Shown: positions 44,906 to 56,030 of the stretch, one piece after another | Layout of the letters: the number at the start of each line of letters is the position of its first letter | How positions within the stretch are numbered: position 1 is the stretch's first letter | DNA from: Theropithecus gelada | Lineage: Eukaryota > Chordata > Mammalia > Primates > Cercopithecidae | Direction of reading: 5' to 3' | Assembly (NCBI RefSeq): GCF_003255815.1 | Contig: NC_037686.1 | Location: 55,649,888-55,713,887, forward strand | Length of the DNA stretch: 64,000 nt | Position numbers and translations under genes: made by a program | Notes under the pieces: generated by a model | What the model saw: only the letters and a program-made list of their open reading frames with translations | The model's database searches: none | What the model was told of the DNA's origin: nothing

Positions 44906-45252
44906 TAAAAGCCACAGGTTTCTTGTCCTTTTAAAGCATCAAGTAGAATTGTCCCTGGCTATGATTATAAACTGACCACTGTAGTTAGTACAATCATCAT
45001 TAAAATATTTTTTAGTAATCTTAAATTCTGTGATGCTCTGATTCTCTTCCACTTACCTACGTTGAACAGCTATGAAGAAATATCTGTAGCCTCACTGAAT
45101 GCAATGGTAGCACTGAAATATTAGTTTAAAATAAAATTATTTAAAATATTTCACAAAATGTGTGTGTATGTGTGTGTGTGTATATATATTTATATATTCT
45201 TTCTAAAACCAATTTTATCTTGGAATCTGGTCTGTGTGCATTTCATCATTTA
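44906..45252. other. intron sequence with a TG/TA microsatellite
   Basis: The tract at 45160-45197 is (TG)n passing into (TA)n. Otherwise unique. Confidence 0.5.
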
Positions 45253-45588
45253 TCTGGCTTACCTGGCCAAGTGTGGTTGCTAACACCTATAATCCCAGCA
45301 CTTTGGTAGGCTGAGGCAGGTAGACTGCTTGAGCTTAGGCCTTTGAGACCAGCCTGGGAAACATGGAGAAATCCTGTCTTTACCAAAAATACAAAAATTA
45401 GCTGGACGTGGTGGTGCACACCTGTGGTCCCACCTACTTACGAGGCTGAGGTGGGATTGCTGGAGCCTGGTAAGTCAAGACTGCAGTGAGCCATTATCAC
45501 ACCACTGCACTCCAGCCTGGCTGACACAGTGGACCCTGTCTCAAAATAATGAATGAATTAATTAATGAAAATACCTGGCTTACCTATT
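45253..45588 (+). repeat. Alu (J/S-like)
   Basis: GGCCAAGTGTGGTTGCTAAC from 45265, tail rich in AATGAATTAATTAATG. Flanked by ATCTGGCTTACCT and ACCTGGCTTACCT. Confidence 0.9.
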
Positions 45589-47060
45589 ATGGCAGATCTG
45601 AAAGTCTTATATTTTGTTACAGAGACAGAGATTTCTAGACTTTTCCTCTATACTAGGGTGCTGTCACCTGGCTGTCTCCTTTTCATTCTTTTTAAATGAA
45701 GGTAAAGTGAGGAAAGGTCATCCATTCACCCTTTTGATCTCTTATCTCTCATAACTTAAACATTGCTTCCAAGTATGTGTTTCACTCATTTCAGATACTC
45801 GAGGGAAGTGAATTCTCTGTGGACCTCCCCCTCTGTCTTTCCCTGAAAGTGTATTTGGATCTGCAAATGTCCTGTAATCTGACTGCTTTCCACATCTAGA
45901 AAGGAAAAGTGGAACTCTAAGAAGGCTAAGGGGTACTTACCACTAGTTGATGTTGGTTGATACGCTCTGATCAAGAACTTAAGTTCTCAGAAACAATCTA
46001 TGCTTTATTTGATAAGTCTCTGCTGAATACCATGTCCTTCTCTGGGAAGAGTTTGGGGGATTGGCTGCACAGGGAGGAATGCAAAGGGGGTGGAGAATGT
46101 AGTGAGAAGGAGCAAGACTTTGAGGATACTTTTAAGTCAGAATCAGCTCTTAAAATTTATAGGTCTAGGGTAAAAGTATAAATGGAGAGCCACATACCAT
46201 ATATCTGAATATTTAAGTTATAACCGAGCTAAGAAACTGTTAAGTAAAATATGTTCTCTCCCCCTACCTTGTCAAATATAAAAGTAATGTCCTGGAAGCA
46301 CAGATTCCAATTTAGAATCCTCAGACTCCCAGGGATTCTGCACTGAATGTGATAACATGTGCAGAGCTGGGCCAGCGACCCCACCTCTTCTCTTCCCTCC
46401 TCCAGCTCTGTTCCTCACCATAACAGGGGTGTGGACACTGCAACCCATATGTCCAACCTCTGCCCGTGCTAGGGCACATGGGTGCACACACTGGTGGGAG
46501 GATGAACCCAGGGAAGAACCCACACAAGCTCTAGAGGCAAGGTTGGTATGCAGGGTAAGGAATTCCAGTCTCCTGCTTACTCTTAGTATGGAGAGGGCAC
46601 TTCTCCAATGGGAATATAATATGCGCCACATATAATTTCAATAATGTATCCTCATTTAAGCCAATGTATCAATTGTTATCAGTTCTAAAAAGTTAATGAG
46701 ATAGTTTACATTCTTCTTTTTTGTACTCAGTCTTTGAAATCTACTCTGTATTTTGTATTTCAAGAACATCTCCATTTGGACTAGTCCCATTTCAGGTGCT
46801 CAGTGCTACCTGGCACTTGTGTTATACTGGACCTTGCAGCTCTAGGGAAAGGGTGCCCCAATTCCTTGTTCTGTAGGGGGCACTTGGCACCTAGGACTGA
46901 GGGCAGTTCTCTTTACATAAATCTAGTAGTGTTTTCTTATTTAGCTGATGCAGAGAATGGTTTTCTCTCTTTCTCTTTATAATTAGAGGTGGTGGCCATT
47001 ATCACTTTCACAATGTTCATATGTACATAAAATGAATGGGAGACACTTGTTAAGAGTTTT
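45589..47060. other. unique intron sequence
   Basis: About 1.5 kb with no recognised repeat. The stretch 46270-46640 is more GC-rich, with open frames on both strands (up to 119 codons on the -), but they overlap in opposite frames and show no domain. Confidence 0.4.
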
Positions 47061-47062
47061 TT

Positions 47063-47396
47063 TTTTTTCTTTTCTTTTCTATTTATTTATTTATTTTATT
47101 TATTTATTTTGTTTTGAGACGGAGTCTTGCTTTGTCACCCAGGCCGGAGTGCAGTGGCATGATCTTGGCTCACTGCAACCTCTGCCTCCCTGGTTCAAAT
47201 GATTCTCCTGCCTCAGCCTGCCGAGTAGCTGGACTACAGGCACCCGCCACCACGTTCGGCTAATTCTTGTATTTTTAGTAGAGGTGGGGTCTCACCATTT
47301 TGGCCAGGCTGGTCTCGAAGTCTTAACCTCAAGTGATCCACCTGCCTCGGCCTCCCAAAGTGCTGGAATTACAGGCGTGAACCACTCCGCCCAGCC
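47063..47396 (-). repeat. Alu (S-like) with (ATTT)n tail
   Basis: Mixed (CTTTT)/(ATTT) tail at 47060-47117, GAGACGGAGTCTTGCTTTGT, ending TCCGCCCAGCC. Confidence 0.9.
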
Positions 47397-48143
47397 TTCT
47401 TTTCCATTTAAAACTTGTTAACTGCATTTTACTCATTCAGCATGTTGCTGCTTTCCTTTATCCTCAGGAGTGATATCCTAGTAAATTTGTTTGCACAAAT
47501 GAATTAAACACCACCACCCCCCAAGTTATTGACCTATGCTTTTCCAAAAGCTAATGCTTTCATTTCTCATCTTGAGTAATTACTAGCTCTACAATCTTTC
47601 TGTTCCCCACTTTGGAAAAGTTTCCGTGCTCTATTATGTTGGATAATGTCTAGTGGATATTTTTCTTCCTAGAGGAACTTTTTTTTGAGTTAATTTAATT
47701 GCATGCAAATTTTTAAACTGGCCCATTCTCTCAAATGGGGAAAAATATCTAGAAAGTGGAATGCTGTTTTTGTTTGGATTAGAACAGCAGTTTCATCTGG
47801 GATGCCTAGGATAAACATTTTGTATCAGATAGAGTTGCCAGATTTAGGTTAGGGGCCTAGGGGAGGAAGCACTAGTTAAATTTGAATTTCATATTTCATA
47901 TAAACATTGAATAACTTTTTTCAGTGTAAGTGTGCTCCATGATGTAATGTTTGGGACATACTCTTAAAAATATTTATTGTTGATCTGAAATTTAAATTTA
48001 ACTGGATGTACTGTGTTTTAAATGGCAATCTTATTTCAGAACTCCTTTGCTCTCTAAAATATTGAGGCCCTTAAGCAACTTTTATTTATGTCAATTATAT
48101 GTATCGATATTTGCTGAATTACAAATTTAAACTAAGAAATATA
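47397..48143. other. unique intron sequence
   Basis: No recognised feature. Confidence 0.4.
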
Positions 48144-48437
48144 GCCTGGGTGCAGTGACTCAGGCCTGTAATCCCAACAGTTTGGGAGGCCAAGGCGGGA
48201 GGATCACCTGAGGTCAGGAGTTCGAGACCAGCCTGGCCAACATAGTGAAACCCTGTCTCTACTAAAAATACAAAAATTAGCCAGACGTGGTTCTGGGCAC
48301 CTGTAGAGTAATCTCATTACTTGGGAGGCTGAGGCAGGAGAATTGCAACCCAGGAGGTGGAGGTTGCAGTGAGCCGAGATCACACCACTGCACTCCAGCC
48401 TGGGCAATAGAGCTAGATTCCATCTCATGAAAAGAAA
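48144..48437 (+). repeat. Alu (S-like), first of two at one site
   Basis: GCCTGGGTGCAGTGACTCAG head, TCTCATGAAAAGAAAAG tail. Preceded by AAGAAATATAG and followed by AAGAAATATTTTAG. Confidence 0.9.
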
Positions 48438-48450
48438 AGAAATATTTTAG

Positions 48451-48749
48451 GCTAGGCATGATAACTCATGCCTTTAGTTCCAACACTTTGGGAGGCCAAG
48501 ACAGGCAGATCGCTTGAGCCCGGGAGTTCGGAACCATCCTGGGCAAAACGGCAAAACTTCGTCTCTACAAAAAATACAAAAATTACCTGAGTTTGGTGGT
48601 GCGTGCATGTAGTCCCAGCTACTCAGGAGGCTGAGGTGGGAGGATCACCTGAGCCCAGGAGGTTGAGACTGCAGTGACCCATGATCCCACCACTGCATTC
48701 CAGCCTTGTCAATAGAGACCCTTTCTCAAAAAAAAAAAAAAAAAGAAAG
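48451..48749 (+). repeat. Alu (J-like), second of two at one site
   Basis: GGCTAGGCATGATAACTCAT head, A17 tail with (GAAA)n. Followed by AAGAAATATCTTAA. Confidence 0.9.
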
Positions 48750-48865
48750 AAAGAAATATCTTAATGTATATTAATTCATTTAGACAGTAATAAACCATAT
48801 TAACATAAATGACATTTTTTAAAAAACAGTTTTTCAAAACAAAAATAGTAAGAAGGGTGCCATTG

Positions 48866-49173
48866 TTTTTTTTTTCTTTTTTTTTTTTTTTTAGACGGAG
48901 TCTCGCTCTGTCACCCAGGCTGGAGTGCAGTGGCCGGATCTCAGCTCACTGCAAGCTCCGTCTTCCGGGTTCACGCCATTCTCCTGGCTCAGCCTCCCAA
49001 GTAGCTGGGACTACAGGCGCCCGCCACCTCGCCCGGCTAGTTTTTTGTATTTTTTAATAGAGACGGGGTTTCACCGTGTTAACCAGGATGGTCTCGATCT
49101 CCTGACCTCGTGATCCGCCCGCCTTGGCCTCCCAAAGTGCTGGGATTACAGGCTTGAGCCACCGCGCCCGGCC
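48866..49173 (-). repeat. AluYR-type (Old World monkey lineage)
   Basis: GTGGCCGGATCTCAGCTCAC, CACCTCGCCCGGCTAGTTTT, TTTAATAGAGACGGGGTTTC and GGCTTGAGCCACCGCGCCC. These variants match my recollection of the rhesus AluYR group. It stands directly before an older Alu. Confidence 0.85.
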
Positions 49174-49463
49174 CTTTTTTTTCTTTTTTTGAGACGGAGT
49201 TTTGCTCCTGTCACCCAGGCTGGAATGCAGTGGCTCACTGGTGACCTCCGCCTCCCAGGTTCAAGTGATTCTTCTGCCTCAGTCTCCTGAGTAGTTGGGA
49301 CTGCAGGCGCGTGCCACCATGCCCAGCTAATTTTTGTATTTTTAGTAGAGACAGGGTTTCACCATGTTGGCTAGGCTGGTCTCAAACTCCTGACCTCAGG
49401 TGATCCACCTGCCTCAACCTCCCAAAGTGCTGGGATTACAGGTGTGAGCCACCGCACCCGGCC
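49174..49463 (-). repeat. Alu (S-like), abutting the AluYR
   Basis: GAGACGGAGTTTTGCTCCTG to CCGCACCCGGCC. Flanks of the pair: GGGTGCCATTGTTTT (before 48866) and GAGTGTCATTGTTTT (after 49463). Confidence 0.92.
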
Positions 49464-49808
49464 AGAGTGTCATTGTTTTCTATTTTGGGATTCTTTTAAT
49501 ATCTGGCTGGATTCTCATATCTCTTTCTGTGTTCCATCAGGTGTGCTATTACAAAAGCAGGTACTGTCTGGAACTCTACTGAAATACGAGTGACAGGTGT
49601 GGGGAAGAAAGTGGCACAAAGCAAGTAACATCTTAGTATTGTTATAAAAATAGTTTGACCATATGGATCTTCTGAAAGGGTCTCGGGTACCTCTTCTGGG
49701 GTCCCCCAAGCATGCTTTTAGAATCACTGGACTAGGAATAAGAGACTGTAATTCTAGCTTGTGTTTTTGCGGTGATTATAAATAATCAGAATAGAGGGTA
49801 GGCTGTTT

Positions 49809-49810
<2 letters not shown>
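49464..49810. other. unique intron sequence
   Basis: No recognised feature. Confidence 0.4.
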
Positions 49811-49843
<33 letters not shown>

Positions 49844-50127
49844 AGATGGAGTCTCGCTCTATCACCCAGGCTGGAGTGCAGAGGTGTGATCTCGGCTCAC
49901 CACAACCTCCGTCTCCTGGGTTCAAGCAATTCTCCTGCCTCAGCCTCCTTCATAGCTGGAAGTACAGGTGCCTGCCAACATGGCTGGCTAATTTTTTTTG
50001 TATTTTTAGTAGAGACGAAGTTTCACCATGTTGGCCAGGCTGGTCTTGAACTCCTGACCTCAAGTGATCTGCCCACCTCGGCCTCCCAAAGTGGTGGGAT
50101 TACAGGCATGAGCCACTGCACCCGGCT
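49811..50127 (-). repeat. Alu (S-like) with a 32-T tail
   Basis: T32 at 49811-49842, GAGATGGAGTCTCGCTCTAT, ending TGCACCCGGC. Confidence 0.93.
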
Positions 50128-50975
50128 GAGGATAAACATTCTTTTAAGAAGGACTGATGGCTCTAATATAAAACAGTTTAAAAACGGTTATTCAGATTTA
50201 GCAATAATTTTTTCCTAAGTGATTTTTTAAAAAAATACTATTCTATTATACTCAGCCATCCAAGTAAACAGGTATTATTTAAAAATCAAGGTAACACTCA
50301 ACCTGTCAAATAGGTACATTGTCAACTTTCCCTTTAGAATCAACTTTTATTTAACTCTTTAGAATACAGCTTAACATATGCTGATTGGGTTGAATTGCGT
50401 TTATTTTTGGAGTGTGTGTGTCTCTTCTAGGCAGAGTGCATACTGTCTAGTATTAGATGTGGGTGATTTTTAAAGGAATTAGCATAACGCAGTCACTGAT
50501 CTGATTCTTATCTCATTTAGAGATGGTGTAGAGGTCGTTGATAGGCCAAATGTAAGAGTGCACAGAGAAGTAAAAAATGAAAGATAGCTTCTTTAATTGC
50601 TTAAGTTGCTTGGGCAACTGTGAAAATGAAAGGGCTATTAACAAAAATAGAGCAAAAAGAAGTGCCAGTTTGGAATAAAGATGGTAAGTTCAGTTTTGGG
50701 CTGGAAATGTGGGGTAGCTCAGGAGAGGAGCCAGCATGTGACAGGACTGAGAGAATTGTTCACATAGGAGTCAAAACATTTCCAAGGAAAACAGTGTAGA
50801 GAGAGCATGAAACTGATAAAAAAAACTATCTATGAAGATTACTTCAATTTGGGTTGGGGAAGAAAAGATGAAGAAAAGGAAGTTAATACAGGAGAAGAGG
50901 GCTTAAGAGAGCTAAGAAGAAGGGTGGGTGGTCAGCCGCATCAGTCAATTACTGTATTGAGATCGACGAATGATA
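50128..50975. other. unique intron sequence
   Basis: AT-rich at first, purine-rich from about 50800 to 50930. No exon recognised. Confidence 0.4.
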
Positions 50976-51277
50976 ATTGGTTCTTTTTTGAGATAGAGTC
51001 TCACTCTGTCGCCAGGCTATATATTCCAGGAGAGCAGTCTCAGCTCACTGCAACCTCCACCTCCCAGAGATTCTCTTGTGTCTCAGCCTCTCGAGTAGCT
51101 GAGATTACAGGCGTGCACCACCATGCCCAGCTAATTTTTTGTGTTTTTGGTAGAGACAGGGTTTCACCATGTTGGCTAGGCTGGTCCCGAACTCCTGGTC
51201 TCAAGTGATCCACTCATCTCGGCCTCCCAAAGTGCTAGGATTACAGGCCTGAGCCACCGTGCCCAGCTGATAATTGG
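50976..51277 (-). repeat. Alu (S-like)
   Basis: GAGATAGAGTCTCACTCTGT to CGTGCCCAGC. TGATAATTGGTT on both sides. The left arm is disturbed around CGCCAGGCTATATATTCCAG. It is the last Alu before exon B. Confidence 0.92.
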
Positions 51278-51589
51278 TTGTTAAATTTGGAACTGCAAAG
51301 TCCTGGTTACCTTAGAGAGAGTATTGTTTTGATAAGTTTTTATTATTTCACTTTTGGGTTTGAGAAACATGAAACAGAAGTTTTTGACTTGTCTGGAACA
51401 GCACAGATTCCAGAAGGACTAACTCCAGCTCTGCCTGGTCCCTTTCCTCCTTCACTGGGGCCATTTACACTGTGTTAATTAAGCTAATTGAGATACTGCT
51501 AAAAAACTTACTCCAGCAGAATTCACTTCCTGAAATATTCAACCTTATTTTAAGGGAAAAGTTTGTTTTTAGATAGAATGTTTACATTT
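51278..51589. other. unique intron sequence
   Basis: No feature recognised. Confidence 0.4.
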
Positions 51590-51725
51590 TAGGTAGAGCA
51601 CTGGCCTTAGAGTCAGCAGATGTGCATTCCAGCGCTGCTGCTCCTTAACCTCTCTGGGGCCCCCATTTCCTCTTCAGTTGAATTTGGGAGTTGGGCTAGA
51701 TTATCTCTTAGGCTATGCTAAAATT
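51590..51725 (-). repeat. MIR-family fragment
   Basis: GAGCACTGGCCTTAGAGTCA, CTTAACCTCTCTGGGGCCCC and TAGATTATCTCTTAGG follow the reverse complement of a MIR. It ends about 60 bp before the exon B acceptor. Confidence 0.7.
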
Positions 51726-51782
51726 ATGATGTTAGTGACATTTGTCTCTTTTTTCCCTTTTGGTTTTGCTTTATTTTAATAG

Positions 51783-51929
51783 GTTCACCAAGTTGAAGAG
51801 TCTTAATCTTTCCAATAATCATTTAGGGGACTTCCCACTAGCAGTCTGCAGTATTCCAACCCTGGCAGAGCTGAATGTGTCCTGCAATGCCCTGCGATCG
51901 GTCCCAGCAGCCGTTGGAGTGATGCACAA
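51783..51929 (+). CDS. PHLPP1: PHLPP1 exon B (two LRRs)
   Basis: 147 nt (49 codons in net length), bounded by phase-2 introns on both sides. It encodes FTKLKSLNLSNNHLGDFPLA, then VCSIPTLAELNVSCNALRSV and PAAVGVMH, plus two bases of the next Asn codon. Two canonical LRR strands are visible: LKSLNLSNNHL and LAELNVSCNAL. The acceptor is TTTGCTTTATTTTAATAG. The donor is CACAA|GTGTGT: the exon ends in AA instead of AG, and intron position +4 is T, so this is the weakest donor of the five. Reading past it adds 22 residues before a stop at 51994-51996. Skipping the exon would keep the frame. Confidence 0.95.
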
Positions 51930-52550
51930 GTGTGTACCTCAAACCCCACTGGCGGGTATATCCAGAAACCCCAGGGAAGCCGCATTGGGGGTGTAGCACA
52001 TGAGATTAGTTAACTTGTTATGTTGGTCATGTAAGTCTTGGCCCCAAATCAACAGATCAGGGACTGTATAGTCTGTATGGAGTTCATGTGTTAGATTTGT
52101 ATTCTTTACGATCTTGTAAAAAATTAAATATTCTTGTTTAGAACTGAAGATCCCTGCAAATGAGTATGTCTAAACATGGAATGTGGGTTATGTTCTCATT
52201 TTTCTGAGTTATATTGAATTCAAAGACTTAGAAATTAATTTTGAGAAATAATAAGGAAAGCCCAAAGGATATCTGAATCAATTTATATCACAGTTAGCGC
52301 ATGTTGCTCCCATTTAAGCCTATTCAAATTGGGAAAGCTAGTCATAATTTTCATTTTCAATAAAAGATTAAGATGCTTATCTCTGATTATTTCTCTTTGG
52401 TCCGTTATTGCCTCAGGCCCTGCCCTTAGGCATTTTGCAAAGAGTAATACATTTTCTGGTAATATGATCTACATTATGGAACTTGTATGTTGATAATAAA
52501 GATGTAAAATTTATACATTCTCTTTGTAATTCTTATGTTTTCTCTAATAG
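51930..52550 (+). other. PHLPP1: PHLPP1 621-bp intron (phase 2)
   Basis: Short intron between exons B and C. No Alu or other recognised repeat, in contrast to all longer introns here. Acceptor end TTTTCTCTAATAG. Confidence 0.9.
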
Positions 52551-52781
52551 CTTACAGACATTTTTGTTGGATGGAAACTTTCTCCAAACCCTTCCTGCTG
52601 AGTTGGAGAACATGAAGCAGCTTAGTTATCTGGGTCTTTCTTTCAATGAATTTACTGACATTCCAGAAGTATTGGAGAAATTGACTGCTGTGGATAAACT
52701 TTGTATGTCCGGAAACTGTATGGAGACCCTTAGGCTACAGGCTTTAAGAAAAATGCCTCACATTAAACATGTGGATCTAAG
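52551..52781 (+). CDS. PHLPP1: PHLPP1 exon C (three LRRs)
   Basis: 231 nt (77 codons in net length), again flanked by phase-2 introns. The first base C completes Asn (AA|C). The peptide reads LQTFLLDGNFLQTLPAELEN, MKQLSYLGLSFNEFTDIPEV, LEKLTAVDKLCMSGNCMETL and RLQALRKMPHIKHVDL. LRR strands are LQTFLLDGNFL, LSYLGLSFNEF and VDKLCMSGNCM, and a fourth starts at IKHVDLR. Donor CTAAG|GTAACC. The repeat VDKLCMSGNCMETL departs from the leucine pattern, with Cys and Met at structural positions, and is a useful PHLPP1 signature. LRRs in this family are thought to position substrates and partners next to the phosphatase domain. Confidence 0.96.
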
Positions 52782-53023
52782 GTAACCATTTTTGAGAAAT
52801 AGATCTCATTTGAGCTGTTGGCTTATATTGCAGGGGTGGGGAGTAGGTTATTGACCAAGTCAAACAGGCTGGATAATTGAATGTGGACCCATTTTTCTAT
52901 TTCTGCCTAGAGGGAAGAATTATGATTAATAGTAGGGTTTGCTGTTACTGGAGACTTTCTCACTGATGTATGTCTTGAAGGTCTTTGTTTTGCAAATTGG
53001 AACCCAGTTGAGTGAGAGAGCTA

Positions 53024-53190
53024 TTTTTTGTTTTTGTTTTGTATTTTTTGTTGTTGTTGCTGTTTTTAAAGAGATAGGGCCTTGCTCTCTTGCCCCGCCT
53101 GGAGTGCAGTGATGCGCTCAGAGCTCACTTTAGCCTCAAACTCCTGGGCTCAGGTGATCTTCCTGCCTTAGCCTCCCAAATACTCAGGCG
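53024..53190 (-). repeat. Alu left-monomer fragment (J/FLAM-like)
   Basis: AGAGATAGGGCCTTGCTCTC and CTGGAGTGCAGTGATGCGC, ending at CCTCCCAAATACTCAGGCG. The other arm is missing. Confidence 0.75.
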
Positions 53191-53911
53191 TGTTCAGTTT
53201 CATCAGTGTAAAGTAGCATCGCCTTTTGCTCCCTTTCTTCTCCATTTGTATGGCTCAGCCAAGGAAACCCATACCTTCCAGTCCCACAAAGAATTGCTTA
53301 GCTTCACCTTTCCTCAGAATAAAGGAATCAGACCTGTCCTTCCTAGGGAAGTATTAGCAATTTGCAGATATAAAATTCTTAATTTGGAAGTTAAAGTAAT
53401 TATAATTTATCTGATTTTTGAGAATTTCTTGGAATGTAACAAGATAAGGAACTCTAAACACTTTGTTAACTTGCTTTCCAAATTGTTTACATTATTTGCC
53501 TCTGAGTTCCTTCTATTTAGAAAACCCTCATATTCCAGAATTTAAGCCCTATTTTATTCATCCATCAGTGGTAGAACTTCATTAGAGCCAAGGACAATGG
53601 CTTGCACTGACCTCAGGTAACAAGAATGAGATGATTTCCGAGTTACCTGGTACATGAAGGAAGACATTTTTCTTGGTGTGAATTAGCTGACACGTAAGAT
53701 CAATCTAAAATGTCTACAAGTAATAAATCTTAGAGCTTTATAAATTCTTAAGATTCGTAGTTCTAACTTGAGTCTTTTTAGATGACATCACCTACAGGAT
53801 ATTTAAATACCAGAATAGACATTAGACACTCTGTAAATGTTGCATGACCATGAGTAACTGCTTCCTTCCTTGCCCCTGAGCTGAGGAGGGGAAAATCAGA
53901 TCAGATTTGTT
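53191..53911. other. unique intron sequence
   Basis: An open frame runs from the Alu fragment to about 53545 but has no domain. No splice signals fit the PHLPP1 frame. Confidence 0.4.
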
Positions 53912-54286
53912 CTAATTCTGCCTTAATACTTTATTTGTTGTTTATTGTTTTTGTTTTTGCTTCTGTTTTTGTTTTTGTTTTTGTTTTTTGAGACAAGAGT
54001 CTCTGTCGCCCAGGCTGTAGTGCAGTGGCATGATCTCAGCTCACTGCAGCCTACACCTCCTGGATTCAAGAGATTCTCCTCCCTCAACCTCCTGAGTAGC
54101 TGGGATTACAGGTGCCTGCCACCACACCTGGCTAGTTCTTATATTTTTAGTAAAGACAGGTTTCACCATGTTGGCCAGGCTGGTCTTGAACTCCTGACCT
54201 CAGGTGATCCACCTGCCTTGACTTCTCAAAGTGCTGGAATTAAAGACATAAGCCACCACACCCAGCCTAATTCTGCCTTAATACTT
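53912..54286 (-). repeat. Alu with perfect 20-bp target duplication
   Basis: CTAATTCTGCCTTAATACTT at 53912-53931 and 54267-54286. Between them is a (GTTTTT)n tail and an Alu ending CACACCCAGC. Confidence 0.96.
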
Positions 54287-54575
54287 AAAATCAAAGCTAG
54301 TGGAGTAATTTAAGGAGAGTCTCGCTTAGTTTCTCTAAGTAAAGGGCTACTTTTGTTGAGTTTTTTTTTCCCCCCTTAATGGAAATGTTACATCAGATTA
54401 AGTGATTATTGTTTTCTTTGTATTGATATTCTTTGAGTTTCATATTATTTCTTCTGTGGCATCATTAATAATTCCTCCTCCCCTCTCCTCCTTCTCCTTC
54501 TCTTTCTCCTCTTTGTACAAAGTATGGCTGTTACTTGTTGGTCACTTCTCTTTCTCTCCATGTTTTCTGCCTTGG
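54287..54575. other. unique intron sequence, pyrimidine-rich near 54470-54515
   Basis: A CTCCTTCTCC-type pyrimidine tract at 54470-54515. Nothing else recognised. Confidence 0.4.
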
Positions 54576-54910
54576 TGGTTGCATATACTCTCAGGTTTCA
54601 TTTTCACCTTTCACCTTGATGTTAATCATTCCCCAGTCTTTCCCTATTCCTTGTTTGACTTCTTGAGACCAGTTCCACTTAAGCTGCTAGCTAGATAACG
54701 TCTTGGTTTTCCCTATTGACACATTTAACCAAATACACGTAAAACAGGGTTCAGTATCTTTCTTACTCAACCAGTTCTTTCTCGTGGATTTCTGTTTTTG
54801 CTGATAGCAACACCACCTCATTGGTCTTCCAGACACACAACTCTTGGCTGATTCTATCAGCTCTTCTTTTACACGAGTTTCTCTCTTTCATTGCTTCCTT
54901 TTTCTTCTCA
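54576..54910 (+). repeat. L2 fragment (ORF2 region)
   Basis: TTTTTGCTGATAGCAACACC, ACCTCATTGGTCTTCCAG and ACGAGTTTCTCTCTTTCATT follow the L2 reverse-transcriptase region at low identity. The - strand 69-codon open frame here is antisense to it. Confidence 0.5.
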
Positions 54911-55256
54911 CTGTGACTGTTGTCTTCTAACTGAGCCATTTGCTTCCTTTGTGCAACCTCCCAAGCAAGCACAATTTTGCTCAGAGCCTGCGGTTCTCTA
55001 CTTCAGGGTATTCAAGCCCTCATATTTGGTTTCAGCCCACTGGTATGTGAGTCCTTTGAGGATGAGGCTATATCTCTGAGCTGCTCATGTGTGAGCCTCC
55101 AACCTGTGGGTGGCAAGTGAACTATTCGCAACTTTTCCACAATGAGATGTGTACAGAAGTTGAGACTAATATTTTAGTAACGTATAATGATTTGACATTG
55201 CCACAATATCCAACTGCATTATGAGTTGATTCTTGTTGTACAGGGAATCAACTAGT
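54911..55256. other. unique intron sequence
   Basis: No recognised feature. Confidence 0.4.
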
Positions 55257-55259
55257 ATA

Positions 55260-55586
55260 TTTTATTTTATTTATTATTGTTATTATTATTATTATTTTTT
55301 GAGACAGAATTTCGCTCTTGTTGTCCAGACTGGAGTGCAGTGGTGCGATCTCGGCTCACTGCAACCTCTGCCTCCCAGATTCAAGCGATTTTCCTGCCTC
55401 AGCCTCCCAAGTAGCTGGAATTTCAGGCTCCCATCACCATGACCGGCTAATTTTTTGTAGTTTTAGTAGAGACAGGGTTTCACCATGTTAGCCAGGCTGG
55501 TCTTGAACTCCCGATCTCAAGTGATTCACCTGCCTCAGCCTCCCAAAGTGCTGGGATTACAGCCATGAGCCACCGCACCCGACCTC
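55260..55586 (-). repeat. Alu (S-like)
   Basis: (TTA)n tail, GAGACAGAATTTCGCTCTTG, ending CCGCACCCGACC. TCAACTA.TAT/TCAACTAATTT flank it. Confidence 0.9.
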
Positions 55587-56030
55587 AACTAATTTAGATG
55601 TTGTCAAACTTGCACAGTGAGTTGCATGTGGTGTGAGCTGCATATGGGTTGAGTACTATATATCAATCTGTCATGAATTACAACTTTAGAAAATAGGTCT
55701 CTTTCACCATAGATAATTTAAGCACTGTTTTTATTTATCCTTCAGCCCCAGTGTTAGTCCTTAGTGTGTCCAGTCCTTGGTAAATATTAATTGCCTCACC
55801 CACCTTTGTAGCCCAGAGCCTCACATCCCCTGCATTCCTGCAGAAACTATACAGGCAGGTACGAAACTTACCCTGTGCTGTTTTCTTTGATGCAGAGGCT
55901 GTTCCATTGCTTCCTCGCACCTGCTTTTCTTCTCCCATGAACACCTGTTCCATTCTGCCTACTCTTGGGAATCAGATGAGTTGCTTCCTTTTCCATAGCC
56001 TCTTTTTTTTTTTAAACCATTCTCTACATT
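55587..56030. other. unique intron sequence
   Basis: A - strand 72-codon open frame at 55735-55953 has no domain or splice support. Confidence 0.4.

Larger units (their letters stand above)
16651..51782 (+). other. PHLPP1: PHLPP1 35.1-kb intron (phase 2)
   Basis: Runs from donor GTAAGC at 16651 to acceptor TTATTTTAATAG ending at 51782. It holds most of the repeats in the window. I found no additional exon that would keep the frame between exons A and B, and A joins B directly in frame as a single LRR series. Confidence 0.85.

Noticed and set aside
46272..46635. GC-richer stretch with opposite open frames, possible unannotated exon or promoter
   Set aside because: No CpG clustering, no splice context and no recognisable peptide.
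54763..54972. Charged, coiled-coil-like - strand frame
   Set aside because: It is antisense to a weak L2 match, and its Lys/Glu richness follows from the pyrimidine-rich + strand.
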